Below, one piece after another: positions 1-8,416 of a stretch of DNA of 64,000 nt. The stretch comes from Phreatobacter sp. Lineage in GTDB: Bacteria > Pseudomonadota > Alphaproteobacteria > Rhizobiales > Phreatobacteraceae. The position numbers were made by a program, and so were the translations under genes. The stretch covers positions 62,001-126,000 of the forward strand of contig NZ_JAEULY010000015.1 of assembly GCF_016793595.1 (NCBI RefSeq). Reading direction: 5' to 3'. How positions within the stretch are numbered: position 1 is the stretch's first letter; each line of letters opens with the position of its first letter. The notes under the pieces were generated by a model, which searched no databases, was not told the DNA's origin, and saw nothing but the letters and a program-made list of their open reading frames with translations.

Positions 1-1047
1 CTGGACAACATCGCCGATGCGTTGTGCGGCGACCGAGAGGCCGGAAACGATCTCGTTGGTGCGCGCGGCCTCATCGACGGCCCGGGCGGAGACATCGCGC
101 GCCTGCGATACCTGCCGGCTGATCTCGCTGACTGAGGCAGTCAGTTCCTCCGCGCACGCGGCCATGGCCTGAACATTGCCCGAGGTCTGGGTCGAAGCCG
201 CCGCGGCTTCGGTCGCCTCCTGCGTGGCGCTGGTCACGGCGTCGGCGATGCTGCCGAGACCGGCGGCGATGTCGCGCTGGACGCTGGCACGGCGCTCCTG
301 ATCGGCGATCTGCGCGGTGATGTCGGTCGCGAACTTGACGACCTTGAAGGGACGCCCGGCCATGTCGAGGATCGGATTGTAGCTGGCCTGAATCCAGACC
401 TCGCGGCCGCCCTTGCCAAAGCGGCGGTACTGCGCGGCCTGAAACTCTCCGCGCGCCAGTCTTTCCCAGAACGCCGCATAAGCTGGGCTCGCGCGCTCGG
501 CGGGCTCGACGAACATGCCGTGATGCTGCCCCCTGATCTCGTCCAGCCGGTAGCCGACCGTCGCCAGGAAATTCTCGTTGGCGTCGAGAACGATCCCCTT
601 GAGGTCGAAAGCGATCACCGCCTGTGCCTTCCGGATGGCTGCGATCTGGCCGCTCTCGTCCGCGCTGCGCAGCGCCTCCGACGTCACGTCTGTCGCGATC
701 TTCAGGATCTTCACGATCTTGCCACCCCGATCGAGCACGGGATTGTAGCTCGCCCGGATCCAGATCTCGCGGCCATTCTTGCCGATCCGGCGATACTCCG
801 CGCTCTGGAATTTCCCCATCCGCAGCTCATCCCAGAACTGCCGATAGGCAGAACCGCGCGCCTCTTCCGGAGGCATGAACATGACGTGCTTCTGGCCGCG
901 TATCTCGTCGAGGGAATAGCCTACTGCCCGGAGAAAATTGTCATTGGCCGTCAGAATCGTACTGTCCGGAGAGAACTCGATGATGGCCTGAGACTTGTGG
1001 AGTGCCGCAAGCGTGGCATCGTTGTTGGTCCGGCTCAGTAGAAACAT
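1..1047 (-). CDS. PAS-PAS methyl-accepting chemotaxis protein (3' end outside window)
   Basis: Cytoplasmic chemoreceptor that would signal to CheA/CheW. The minus strand is open from an ATG at 1047 to the left edge (349 codons), so the C-terminus is missing. Two homologous PAS domains (about residues 5-115 and 130-235) share the pattern NFL..VGY.LDEIRGQ.H..MF and then YRR.GK.GRE.WI.ASYNP, typical of haem- or flavin-type PAS sensors. The start of the MCP signalling coiled coil follows. No membrane segment is visible, so it is probably soluble. GAGAGG lies 8 bases before the ATG. A CtrA-like box at 1106-1120 and AT-rich 21-bp repeats at 1167-1220 lie in its promoter region. The ligand is unknown. 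Confidence 0.9.
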   Translation of the reverse strand, partial: MFLLSRTNNDATLAALHKSQAIIEFSPDSTILTANDNFLRAVGYSLDEIRGQKHVMFMPPEEARGSAYRQFWDELRMGKFQSAEYRRIGKNGREIWIRASYNPVLDRGGKIVKILKIATDVTSEALRSADESGQIAAIRKAQAVIAFDLKGIVLDANENFLATVGYRLDEIRGQHHGMFVEPAERASPAYAAFWERLARGEFQAAQYRRFGKGGREVWIQASYNPILDMAGRPFKVVKFATDITAQIADQERRASVQRDIAAGLGSIADAVTSATQEATEAAAASTQTSGNVQAMAACAEELTASVSEISRQVSQARDVSARAVDEAARTNEIVSGLSVAAQRIGDVVQ

Positions 1048-1105
1048 GCGAATGGCCTCTCAAATGTATCCTCTGGATAACAGATTTGACCCTGCGTAAA
1101 TGCAG

Positions 1106-1120
1106 CTAAAATTTGGTTAA
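1106..1120 (-). promoter_or_regulatory. CtrA-like box upstream of the PAS-PAS chemoreceptor
   Basis: On the minus strand this reads TTAA-N7-TTAG, one mismatch from the CtrA consensus TTAA-N7-TTAA. It ends 59 bp before the start codon at 1047. The same kind of box precedes every other chemoreceptor gene in the window. Confidence 0.55.
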
Positions 1121-1166
1121 TTGGCCGAATTTTTTGCCACTGCCCCCAAACGGAAGGCGCGAATCT

Positions 1167-1220
1167 CGGTAATATAGTATTCTTCTGCGGTAATATCGTA
1201 TTCGATTGCGGTAATTTATT
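1167..1220. repeat. AT-rich 21-bp tandem repeat, about 2.5 copies
   Basis: Two full 21-bp units (1167-1187 and 1188-1208) share the core CGGTAATATxGTATTC. A third partial unit starts CGGTAATTTATTA at 1209 and runs into the stop codon of the downstream acyl-CoA dehydrogenase gene (1219-1221). The period of 21 bp is two turns of the helix, so this could be a regulator array for the chemoreceptor whose start is at 1047. It stands out in base composition from its surroundings. Confidence 0.7.
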
Positions 1221-2370
1221 ACTGTCGCATCGCCTCTCGCGAAATGATCAGCCGTTGCACCTCGCTCGTGCCCTCGTAGATGCGGGTGATGCGCGCGTCG
1301 CGCACGTGGCGCTCGACCGGGAAGTCAGCGCAGTAGCCGGCGCCGCCGTGGAGCTGAAGCGCCGTGTCGGTGGCGCGCCCGGCTGCTTCGGAGGCGAAAA
1401 GCTTGGCCATGGAAGCCTCGCGGCCGAAAGGCTCGCCGCGGTCCTTCTTCGCGGCGGCCGAGAGGATGAGCAGGCGGGCCGCCTCTAGCTCCGTCTCGCG
1501 GTCGGCGATCATCCACTGTATCCCCTGGAAGTCGGCGATGGCCTGCCCGAACTGGCGGCGCTCCTTCACATAGGTCTTCGCCGCGTCCATGGCGGCGCGG
1601 GCAATGCCGAGCGAGAGCGCCGCAATGCCGATGCGCCCACCGGCGAGTTCCCCGACTGCAATGCGGAAACCGTCGTCGAGGCGGCCCATCACGGCCGAGG
1701 CCGGTACGCGGCAACCGTCGAAATGCACGGTATTGGTGGCCGAGCCGTGCTGTCCCAGCTTCTTCTCGGCCTTGCCGATGACGAGGCCCGGCGTGCCGGC
1801 CTCCACGAGAAAACAGGAAATGCCCTTGCCCTTCGGCGCTTCCGGGTTGGTCATCGCCCAGACGACGAAGAGGCCGGCATATTCGGCCGAGGTGATGAAG
1901 ACCTTCTCGCCGTCAAGGACGAAGTGATCGCCGTCGCGGCGCGCGCGCGTCTTCATGCCGGCGGGGTCGGAGCCGGCGCCGGACTCGGTCAGGCAGAAGC
2001 CGGCGGCCGGAAAGGTGCCGTCGGCGATCTTCGGCAGGTAGGCGCGGCGCTGTTCTTCCGAGCCGACCTGCTGGATCACCTCGGCGACCATGTTGGTGAC
2101 CGAAGCCGTGACGCCGTGAGAGGCGCAGGCATAGCCGAGCTCCTCGATGGTCAGCACGAAGGCAGCGGTGCCGGCCTCGGTGCCGCCGAACTCGGATCTG
2201 ACGTTCACCGCCATGAAACCGGCTTCGGCGAGGGCCTTCAGGTTCGCCAGGAACTCCGCCCGCCCCTCGCCACGGTCGAGAACTGGCGCAAGCGGCGCGA
2301 CGATCTCGGCAGCCATCTTCCGCGCGGTGTCGCGGATGAGGATTTCCTCTTCGGTCAGTTCGAACAGCAT
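1219..2370 (-). CDS. acyl-CoA dehydrogenase (YEGT type)
   Basis: FAD-dependent acyl-CoA dehydrogenase, 383 aa, introducing the alpha-beta double bond into an acyl-CoA. The family blocks are present: CLTESGAGSDPAG (FAD/substrate loop), a middle beta-domain and a C-terminal YEGTSEVQRLIISRE, in which the Glu is the usual catalytic base of short/medium-chain members. A longer reading frame opens with GTG at 2391, but GGGAGG sits just before the ATG at 2370 and decides the start. It is followed on the same strand by nothing but the chemoreceptor. Upstream on the same strand lie the MaoC hydratase and a second dehydrogenase, so it belongs to the acyl-CoA catabolic cluster. The substrate is not readable from sequence. 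Confidence 0.93.
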   Translation of the reverse strand: MLFELTEEEILIRDTARKMAAEIVAPLAPVLDRGEGRAEFLANLKALAEAGFMAVNVRSEFGGTEAGTAAFVLTIEELGYACASHGVTASVTNMVAEVIQQVGSEEQRRAYLPKIADGTFPAAGFCLTESGAGSDPAGMKTRARRDGDHFVLDGEKVFITSAEYAGLFVVWAMTNPEAPKGKGISCFLVEAGTPGLVIGKAEKKLGQHGSATNTVHFDGCRVPASAVMGRLDDGFRIAVGELAGGRIGIAALSLGIARAAMDAAKTYVKERRQFGQAIADFQGIQWMIADRETELEAARLLILSAAAKKDRGEPFGREASMAKLFASEAAGRATDTALQLHGGAGYCADFPVERHVRDARITRIYEGTSEVQRLIISREAMRQ

Positions 2371-2448
2371 GGCGGCCTCCCGGGTCGCCACCGGATTTAG
2401 GAGACGATCGGGAGCGCGGCAATTCGGCCGTGCGGCGGGCGCTTTCTC

Positions 2449-3306
2449 TCAGGCGACGACCGCCCGGCCGTTATTGAGCACGACGATATCGCGCTCGACG
2501 ACACGGCAGCGGTAGGAGACCGTCGCGCCGTCCTGCCAGATCTCCGTGCGGATCGTCTCGCCCGGGAAGACGGGGGCCGAGAAGCGCACGTCGATCTCTT
2601 TCAGCCTGGCGGGGTCGTTGCCGCAGCAGGCCTTCAGGATCGCGCGGCCGGCGACGCCGAAGGAGCAGAGCCCGTGCAGGATCGGCTGCGGGAAGCCCAC
2701 CGCCTGCGCCACTGCCGGGTCGGCATGAAGCGGGTTGTAGTCGCCGGAAAGACGATAGATCAGCGCCGCGCGCGGCAGGGTCGGGATATCGACCACGGTA
2801 TCGGGCGCACGCACGGGGATGGCGTGCGGCTCCGGCGCGGCGCCCGATGGCCCGCCGAAGCCACCCTCGCCGCGAATGAAGGCGGTCATGGTCAGCGTCG
2901 CCAGATGCTGGCCGCTGGCCTTGTCGAAGACGTCGCGGTCCGAATAGATCAGCGCGCCCTTGCCCGGTCCCTTGTCGATGATCTCGGTGACGCGCGAGCG
3001 GCCGATCACAGTGCCGGCGGCCGGCAGCGGCGCATGAATTTTCACGCCCTGCTCGCCGTGCAGCACCATGCGCCAGTCGACACCGGTCTTCGGGTCCTTC
3101 AGCCAGAAGCCGGGATAGCCGAGCACCACCGCCATGGTCGGCAGCGCCTTCAGCCCGTCCTCGTAGACGAACTGCAATTCGTCCCTGTCCATCGGATCGC
3201 CGCCGCAGCCGACGCCGAGCGCGTAGAGGATCGTGTCGCGGGTCTCGTAGCGGTGCTCGAGATCAGGGAAATGCCAGTTCTTCAGCTTGTCGTAGTCGAT
3301 GGCCAT
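2449..3306 (-). CDS. MaoC-family enoyl-CoA hydratase 2
   Basis: Double hot-dog (R)-specific enoyl-CoA hydratase, 285 aa, similar in layout to the hydratase domain of peroxisomal multifunctional enzyme 2. The C-terminal half carries the hydratase-2 signature YRLSGDYNPLHADP with its Asp/Asn and His; the N-terminal half is the non-catalytic hot-dog fold that holds substrate. It would hydrate the product of the neighbouring dehydrogenases to an (R)-3-hydroxyacyl-CoA, which matches the 17-beta-HSD4-like SDR encoded divergently. It lies 28 bp downstream of the second dehydrogenase gene on the same strand, so the two are likely co-transcribed. Confidence 0.92.
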   Translation of the reverse strand: MAIDYDKLKNWHFPDLEHRYETRDTILYALGVGCGGDPMDRDELQFVYEDGLKALPTMAVVLGYPGFWLKDPKTGVDWRMVLHGEQGVKIHAPLPAAGTVIGRSRVTEIIDKGPGKGALIYSDRDVFDKASGQHLATLTMTAFIRGEGGFGGPSGAAPEPHAIPVRAPDTVVDIPTLPRAALIYRLSGDYNPLHADPAVAQAVGFPQPILHGLCSFGVAGRAILKACCGNDPARLKEIDVRFSAPVFPGETIRTEIWQDGATVSYRCRVVERDIVVLNNGRAVVA

Positions 3307-3334
3307 GGGGTTTCCTCGCGCCGTCGCTTGCCGC

Positions 3335-4474
3335 TCACAGCGAGCGCGCGACGATCTCCTTCATGATCTCGGTGGTGCCGGCATAGATGCGCTGGATGCG
3401 GCTGTCCGCATAGGCGCGGGCAATGGGATATTCCCACATGAAGCCATAGCCACCGTGAAGCTGGAGGCAGGTGTCGACGACGCGGCCCTGCAGCTCCGTC
3501 AGCCACCATTTGGCCATGGCGGCGGTCGGGATGTCGAGCTCGCCGCGCAGGAACTTCGACACGCAGTCGTCGAGGAAGACGCGCGCCACCGTCACCTCGG
3601 TCTTCACCTCCGCAAGCTTGAACCGGGTGTTCTGGAACTCGGCGACGGCCTTGCCGAAAGCCTTGCGCTCGCGCGTGTAATCGATGGTCCAGCGCAGCGC
3701 CGCCTCCATCACCGCGACCGCGCTGATGGCGACCAGCAGGCGTTCGCGCGGCAGTTCGTTCATGAGGTAGGCGAAGCCGCGCCCCTCCTCGCCGATCATG
3801 TTCGTCGCGGGCACGCGGACATTGTCGAAGAACAGCTCGGACGTGTCCTGCGCCTTGAGGCCGATCTTTTCGAGGTTGCGCCCGCGCGAGAAGCCCTCGC
3901 GGTCGGCCTCGACGATGATGAGGCTGACGCCCTTGGCGCCCGCCTTCGGATCGGTCTTCACCGCGACGATGATGAAGTCGGCGAGCTGGCCGTTGGTGAT
4001 GAAGGTCTTCTGGCCGTTGACGACGTAGTGGTTGCCGTCGCGGATCGCCGTCGTCTTGATGCCCTGCAGGTCGGAACCGGCGGCAGGTTCCGTCATGGCG
4101 ATGGCGCCGATGGCCTCGCCCGCAGCCATTTTCGGCAGCCAGTGCCGTTTCAGGTCTTCCGAGGCATTGTTGAGGATGTAGGGCGCGACGATATCCGAGT
4201 GCAGCCGGAATCCGGGACCGGTGAAGACATGGCCCATCATCTCCTCGATCATGATGGCGCTGGTCAGGAAATCCGCGCCGCCGCCGCCATACTCCTCGGG
4301 GATATTGGTCAGCAGCATGCCGGCAGCGCCCGCCTTCCGCCACGCCTCGCGGTCGACCACGCCCTCCTTCTCCCAGCGGGCGTGGTGCGGCGCGATCTCG
4401 TCGGCGACGAAGCGGCGGCATGCCTCGCGGAAGAGATGGTGCTCTTCCTTGTAGTAGGCGGCAGTGGCGGTCAT
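3335..4474 (-). CDS. acyl-CoA dehydrogenase (YAGT, long-chain type)
   Basis: FAD acyl-CoA dehydrogenase, 379 aa. TEPAAGSDLQG marks the FAD-binding loop. Where medium-chain enzymes have YEGT this one has IYAGTTEIMKE, so the usual Glu base is absent. The block NELPRERLL near residue 243 matches the place of the alternative base used by long-chain and isovaleryl-CoA dehydrogenases. The frame stays open upstream to 4843, but that would overlap the divergent SDR gene; the ATG at 4474 has AGGAACGGGG in front and starts at the usual family N-terminus. It heads the minus-strand half of the divergent acyl-CoA cluster. The substrate may be branched or bulky, which is inference. Confidence 0.92.
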   Translation of the reverse strand: MTATAAYYKEEHHLFREACRRFVADEIAPHHARWEKEGVVDREAWRKAGAAGMLLTNIPEEYGGGGADFLTSAIMIEEMMGHVFTGPGFRLHSDIVAPYILNNASEDLKRHWLPKMAAGEAIGAIAMTEPAAGSDLQGIKTTAIRDGNHYVVNGQKTFITNGQLADFIIVAVKTDPKAGAKGVSLIIVEADREGFSRGRNLEKIGLKAQDTSELFFDNVRVPATNMIGEEGRGFAYLMNELPRERLLVAISAVAVMEAALRWTIDYTRERKAFGKAVAEFQNTRFKLAEVKTEVTVARVFLDDCVSKFLRGELDIPTAAMAKWWLTELQGRVVDTCLQLHGGYGFMWEYPIARAYADSRIQRIYAGTTEIMKEIVARSL

Positions 4475-4652
4475 CGGCGTCCCCGTTCCTGATAGCGGTC
4501 CCTGACGGCCGCGCTTGCCCTCCATCTTATGGCAGGCGTTTCGATGAATGAAACGGGATTTCGTTGGATTGACGAAGTCTGTATCCTTGCGCAGGTGATC
4601 CCGAAGACCGGCCCCAGGTGCCGGCGGAAATTCCGACAGGTGGAAACGCGGC

Positions 4653-5573
4653 ATGGCACAGGGCGGAGCACTCGACGGCAAGGTCGTCATCGTCACGGGC
4701 GCGGGGCGCGGCATCGGCCGCGAGATCGCGCTTGTCGCGGCAGCCGAGGGCGCGAAGGTCGTGGTCAACGACCTCGGCGGGTCCGCCGATGGCGCAGGTT
4801 CCAGCGCCGCGCCGGCCGAGGAAGTGGTCGAGGAGATCCGCAAGCGCGGCGGTCAGGCGGTCGCGAATTTCGACAGCGTCGCCGAGCCCGCCTCCGCCAA
4901 TGCCATCATCAAGACGGCTGTCGATGCCTTCGGCGGCCTCGACGGCGTGATCAACAATGCCGGCATCCTGCGCGACGCCATCTTCCACAAGATGAGCGTC
5001 GCGGACTTCGAGCTGGTCATCAAGGTGCACCTGATGGGCACCTTTTACGTCTCCCACGCCGCCGCCCGCATCTTCCGCGAACAGGCGAGCGGCGCCTTCG
5101 TGCACTTTACCTCGACCTCGGGCCTGATCGGCAATTTCGGGCAGGCGAACTACGCGGCGGCCAAGCTCGGCATTGTCGGCCTGTCGAAGTCCATCGCGCT
5201 CGACATGGCGCGCTTCAACGTCCGCTCGAACTGCGTCTCGCCCTTCGCATGGAGCCGCCTCATCGGCACGATCCCGACCGAGACGGAAGCCGAGAAGGCG
5301 CGTGTCGCGCGCATGCAGGCGATGGGGCCGGAGAAGATCGCGCCGCTGTCGGCCTTCCTCATCTCGGACAAGGCCAAGGACGTCTCGGGCCAGATCTTTG
5401 CGGTGCGGATGAACGAGATCTTCCTGATGGGCCAGTCGCGACCGATCCGCTCGATCCATCGCGATGGCGGCTGGACCTGCGAGAGCCTTGCCAGCCAGGG
5501 CATGCCGGCGCTGAAATCGTCCTTCTATCCACTCGACCGATCGGCCGACATCTTCAACTGGGATCCGGTCTGA
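4653..5573 (+). CDS. SDR-family 3-hydroxyacyl-CoA dehydrogenase, 17-beta-HSD4-like
   Basis: Classical-type short-chain dehydrogenase, 306 aa, somewhat long for the family. N-terminal VTGAGRGIGRE is the NAD(P)-binding glycine motif, NNAGI follows, and the catalytic block is S-x12-Y-x3-K (TSTSG then NYAAAK). The insertion after the first strand and the C-terminal extension resemble the dehydrogenase domain of multifunctional enzyme 2 and actinobacterial steroid side-chain SDRs. It would oxidise the (R)-3-hydroxyacyl-CoA made by the MaoC hydratase. It starts a plus-strand operon with the DUF35 fusion 24 bp downstream. Its promoter must lie in the 178-bp divergent gap shared with the acyl-CoA dehydrogenase gene ending at 4474. 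Confidence 0.92.
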   Translation: MAQGGALDGKVVIVTGAGRGIGREIALVAAAEGAKVVVNDLGGSADGAGSSAAPAEEVVEEIRKRGGQAVANFDSVAEPASANAIIKTAVDAFGGLDGVINNAGILRDAIFHKMSVADFELVIKVHLMGTFYVSHAAARIFREQASGAFVHFTSTSGLIGNFGQANYAAAKLGIVGLSKSIALDMARFNVRSNCVSPFAWSRLIGTIPTETEAEKARVARMQAMGPEKIAPLSAFLISDKAKDVSGQIFAVRMNEIFLMGQSRPIRSIHRDGGWTCESLASQGMPALKSSFYPLDRSADIFNWDPV

Positions 5574-5597
5574 GCCGTCAGCCGAGGAAGCGATCAC

Positions 5598-7052
5598 ATG
5601 ACTTTCGGAATCCTGAGCTTCGGCGCCTACATTCCGCGCCTGCGCCTCCAGCGCAAAGCCATCGCCGACGCCCACGGCTGGTTCAACGCGGCCCTCAAAG
5701 GCCAGGGCAAGGGCGAGCGCGCGATCTGCAACTGGGACGAGGACGCGGTGACCATGGCCGTGGAAGCGGCCCGCGACTGCCTCGTGGGACAGGACGCCGC
5801 GAAGGTGGAGGCCGTCCAGATGGCCTCGACCACCTTCCCCTTCCTTGACCGGCTCAATTCCGGCGTGGTGGCGGAAGCCCTGAACCTCGGGCAGGACCTT
5901 GCCGCGAGCGATGCCGGGCAGACCCAGCGCGCGGCGACGTCGGCGCTCATCTCCGCCTTGCGCGGCGGCCCGGCAACGCTGCTGATGGCCGCCGAGAAGC
6001 GGCCGGTGAAGGCGGCGAGCCCACTCGAAATGACCGCCGGCGACGGCGCGGCGGCATTGCTGGTCGGCGAAGGCGAGCCCGTGGCGAAGCTGATCGGCTC
6101 GGCAACGCGCACTACCGACTTCGTCGACCATTACCGCACGCCCGAATCCGAGTTCGACTACCAGTGGGAGGAGCGCTGGATCAGGGATGCCGGCTACATG
6201 CCGCTCGTGCCGCCGGTGGTGAAGGCCTGCCTCGCCAAGGCGGGCATCGCTGCCGCCGACGTGACGCGCTTCTGCATGCCGGCTGTCCTCGCCAAAGTGT
6301 CCAACTCCGTGGCCAAGGCCGCTGGCATTCCAGATGCGGCCGTCGCCGACAATCTCCATGCCGTCTGCGGCGAGACCGGCGCGGCCCATCCGCTGGTCAT
6401 GCTGGTGGCGGCGCTGGAGGAGGCGAAGCCCGGCGACCGTATCATGGTGGTCGGTTTCGGGCAGGGCGCGGACGCACTCTTGTTCGAGGTCACGCCGGCC
6501 ATCGAGAAGCTCCCTGCCCGCCTCGGCGTGAAAGGCCATCTCGCCCGCCGGCGCGAGGAAGCCAACTATTCCAAGTTCCTCGCCTTCAACGACACGATCG
6601 AGCTCGAGCGCGGCATGCGCGCAGAGGCCGACAAGCAGACACCGCTCTCGGCGCTCTGGCGCAACCGCCACACGGCGACCGGCTTCATCGGCGGCAAGTG
6701 CTCCAAATGCGGCACGCTACAGTTCCCGAAGACGCGCATCTGCGTGAACCCGAACTGCACGGCCATCGACACGCAGGAGAACGAGCCCTTCTCGGCCAAG
6801 ACCGGCAAGATCAATTCCTACACCGCCGACCGGCTGACCTACTCGCCCGATCCGCCGGCCTGCTACGGCATGATCCAGTTCGAGGAGGGCGGCCGCTGGA
6901 TGATGGACTTCACCGATGTCGACGAGAAGCAACTCGCCGTCGGCAGCCCCATGCGCATGATGTTCCGCGTCAAGGATATCGACAGCCAGCGCGGCTTCCG
7001 CCGCTATTTCTGGAAAGCGGCGCCGGCCGCTGAATTCTCTGGGAGGGCCTGA
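5598..7052 (+). CDS. HMG-CoA-synthase-like protein fused to a DUF35 zinc-ribbon/OB-fold domain
   Basis: A 484-aa fusion. Residues about 1-330 have the thiolase/HMG-CoA synthase fold; residues about 345-475 are a DUF35 domain with a rubredoxin-like zinc ribbon (CSKC then CVNPNC, about 366-386) and an OB-fold. In HMG-CoA synthase and KAS III the nucleophilic Cys follows the segment corresponding to residues 103-117, but here that is ASDAGQTQRAATSAL with no Cys. The region of the catalytic His reads FCMPAVLAK, also without His. The protein may therefore be a structural or acyl-CoA-binding partner of the thiolase encoded 3 bp downstream, as DUF35 proteins bridge thiolases in archaeal mevalonate synthesis and in steroid aldolases. 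RBS GAGGAAG precedes the ATG. Confidence 0.88.
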   Translation: MTFGILSFGAYIPRLRLQRKAIADAHGWFNAALKGQGKGERAICNWDEDAVTMAVEAARDCLVGQDAAKVEAVQMASTTFPFLDRLNSGVVAEALNLGQDLAASDAGQTQRAATSALISALRGGPATLLMAAEKRPVKAASPLEMTAGDGAAALLVGEGEPVAKLIGSATRTTDFVDHYRTPESEFDYQWEERWIRDAGYMPLVPPVVKACLAKAGIAAADVTRFCMPAVLAKVSNSVAKAAGIPDAAVADNLHAVCGETGAAHPLVMLVAALEEAKPGDRIMVVGFGQGADALLFEVTPAIEKLPARLGVKGHLARRREEANYSKFLAFNDTIELERGMRAEADKQTPLSALWRNRHTATGFIGGKCSKCGTLQFPKTRICVNPNCTAIDTQENEPFSAKTGKINSYTADRLTYSPDPPACYGMIQFEEGGRWMMDFTDVDEKQLAVGSPMRMMFRVKDIDSQRGFRRYFWKAAPAAEFSGRA

Positions 7053-7055
7053 ACC

Positions 7056-8261
7056 ATGGCCAAGGGCATTCGCGACAAGGTCGCTATTCTCGGCATGGGC
7101 TGCTCGAAGTTCGGCGAGCGCTGGGACATGAACGCCGAAGACCTGATGGTCGAGGCCTATACGGAAGCGCTGGGCGACGCCGGCATCGAGACCAAGCAGA
7201 TCGAGGCGGCCTGGCTCGGCACCGCCATCGAGGAGCAGCATGTCGGCAAGTCCGCCGTGCCGCTCGCGGTGGCGCTGCGCCTCCCCTACATCCCGGTGAC
7301 GCGCGTCGAGAACTATTGCGCCACCGGCACCGAGGCGTTCCGCGGCGCGGTCTATGCGGTGGCCTCGGGCGCTGCCGACATCGCGCTGGCGCTGGGCGTC
7401 GAGAAGCTCAAGGACACCGGCTATGGCGGCCTGCCGCAGCGTGGTCGTGGCACCGTGCCCAACATGACCTGGCCGAACGCCTCGGCGCCCGGCTATTTCG
7501 CCCAGCTCGCCGCCGCCTATCGCGCCAAATACGGCTCGGCGCCGGAAGACCTGAAGCGCGCCATGGCCCATGTCTCGGTGAAGAGCCACGACAATGGCGG
7601 GCGCAATGCCAAGGCGCACCTGCGCAACAAGATCACCATCGACACCGTTCTGAACTCGCCGATGATCGCCGAGCCGCTCGGGCTCTACGACTGCTGCGGC
7701 GTGTCGGACGGCGCGGCCTGCGCCATCGTCACGACGCCGGAGATCGCGCGCAGCCTCGGCAAGAAGGACCTGATCACGGTGAAGGCGTTGCAGGTCTCGG
7801 TATCGAACGGCACCGAGGCCCAGCACAATTCCTGGGACGGCAGCTATTTCGCCACGACCCGCATCGCCGCCACCCGCGCCTATCAGGAGGCGGGCGTCCA
7901 GAAGCCGCGCGACGAGATCAGCCTGATCGAGGTGCACGACTGCTTCTCGGTGACCGAGCTCGTCACCATGGAGGACCTGCACATCTCCGCCGAGGGACGG
8001 GCGATCCACGACATCCTCGACGGCTTCTACGATGCCGACGGCACCATTCCCTGTCAGATCGACGGCGGCCTCAAGTGCTTCGGCCATCCGATCGGCGCCT
8101 CGGGCCTCAGGATGATCTACGAGATGTACCTGCAGATGCAGGGTCGGGCCGGCGAGCGCCAGCGCAAGGACACCCCGCGCCTCGGACTGACGCACAATCT
8201 CGGCGGCTTCCCGCACCAGAACGTCTGCTCGATCTCGATCGTCGGGAGGTATGAGGGGTAG
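7056..8261 (+). CDS. thiolase-family protein (SCP-x/acetyl-CoA acetyltransferase type)
   Basis: Thiolase, 401 aa, cleaving a 3-oxoacyl-CoA or acting as an aldolase with the upstream DUF35 partner. The nucleophilic Cys is in ENYCATGTEA. HDCFSVTEL and GHPIGASG carry the other active-site residues of the SCP-x branch. The usual C-terminal CxG of degradative thiolases is replaced by LGGFPHQNVCS, as in this branch, so retro-Claisen versus retro-aldol chemistry cannot be decided. GGGAGGGCC lies before the ATG, inside the end of the preceding gene. It is the last gene of the plus-strand operon; a palindromic repeat follows at 8284. Confidence 0.92.
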   Translation: MAKGIRDKVAILGMGCSKFGERWDMNAEDLMVEAYTEALGDAGIETKQIEAAWLGTAIEEQHVGKSAVPLAVALRLPYIPVTRVENYCATGTEAFRGAVYAVASGAADIALALGVEKLKDTGYGGLPQRGRGTVPNMTWPNASAPGYFAQLAAAYRAKYGSAPEDLKRAMAHVSVKSHDNGGRNAKAHLRNKITIDTVLNSPMIAEPLGLYDCCGVSDGAACAIVTTPEIARSLGKKDLITVKALQVSVSNGTEAQHNSWDGSYFATTRIAATRAYQEAGVQKPRDEISLIEVHDCFSVTELVTMEDLHISAEGRAIHDILDGFYDADGTIPCQIDGGLKCFGHPIGASGLRMIYEMYLQMQGRAGERQRKDTPRLGLTHNLGGFPHQNVCSISIVGRYEG

Positions 8262-8283
8262 GCGGTCCAGGCGCCTGCTTCCT

Positions 8284-8375
8284 CGTCATGCCCGGCCTTG
8301 TGCCGGGCATCCACGCCTTGTTTCTTGAGGGCAGTGTTCAAGCCGTGGGTAGCCGGGCCAAGCCCGGCCATGACG
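8284..8375. repeat. REP-like intergenic palindromic element
   Basis: A 92-bp element whose ends are imperfect inverted copies of each other: it opens CGTCATGCCCGGCCTTG and closes AAGCCCGGCCATGACG. Each arm is itself a GC-rich hairpin (GCCCGGC..GCCGGGC). Families of this kind are common between genes in Hyphomicrobiales and give rise to spurious small ORFs. It sits between the convergent thiolase and acyl-CoA synthetase genes and may also end their transcripts. Confidence 0.75.
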
Positions 8376-8416
8376 CAGCGCATTGTTCGCTGCCTCAGGC
8401 GAAGCCGGATCCAATC

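Noticed and set aside
4475-4843. N-terminal extension of the second acyl-CoA dehydrogenase
   Set aside because: It would overlap the divergent SDR gene and its translation looks unlike the family. A good ribosome binding site lies at the internal ATG 4474.
8286-8416. Short overlapping frames in the gap after the thiolase gene
   Set aside because: They are translations of the palindromic repeat, a well-known source of false genes.
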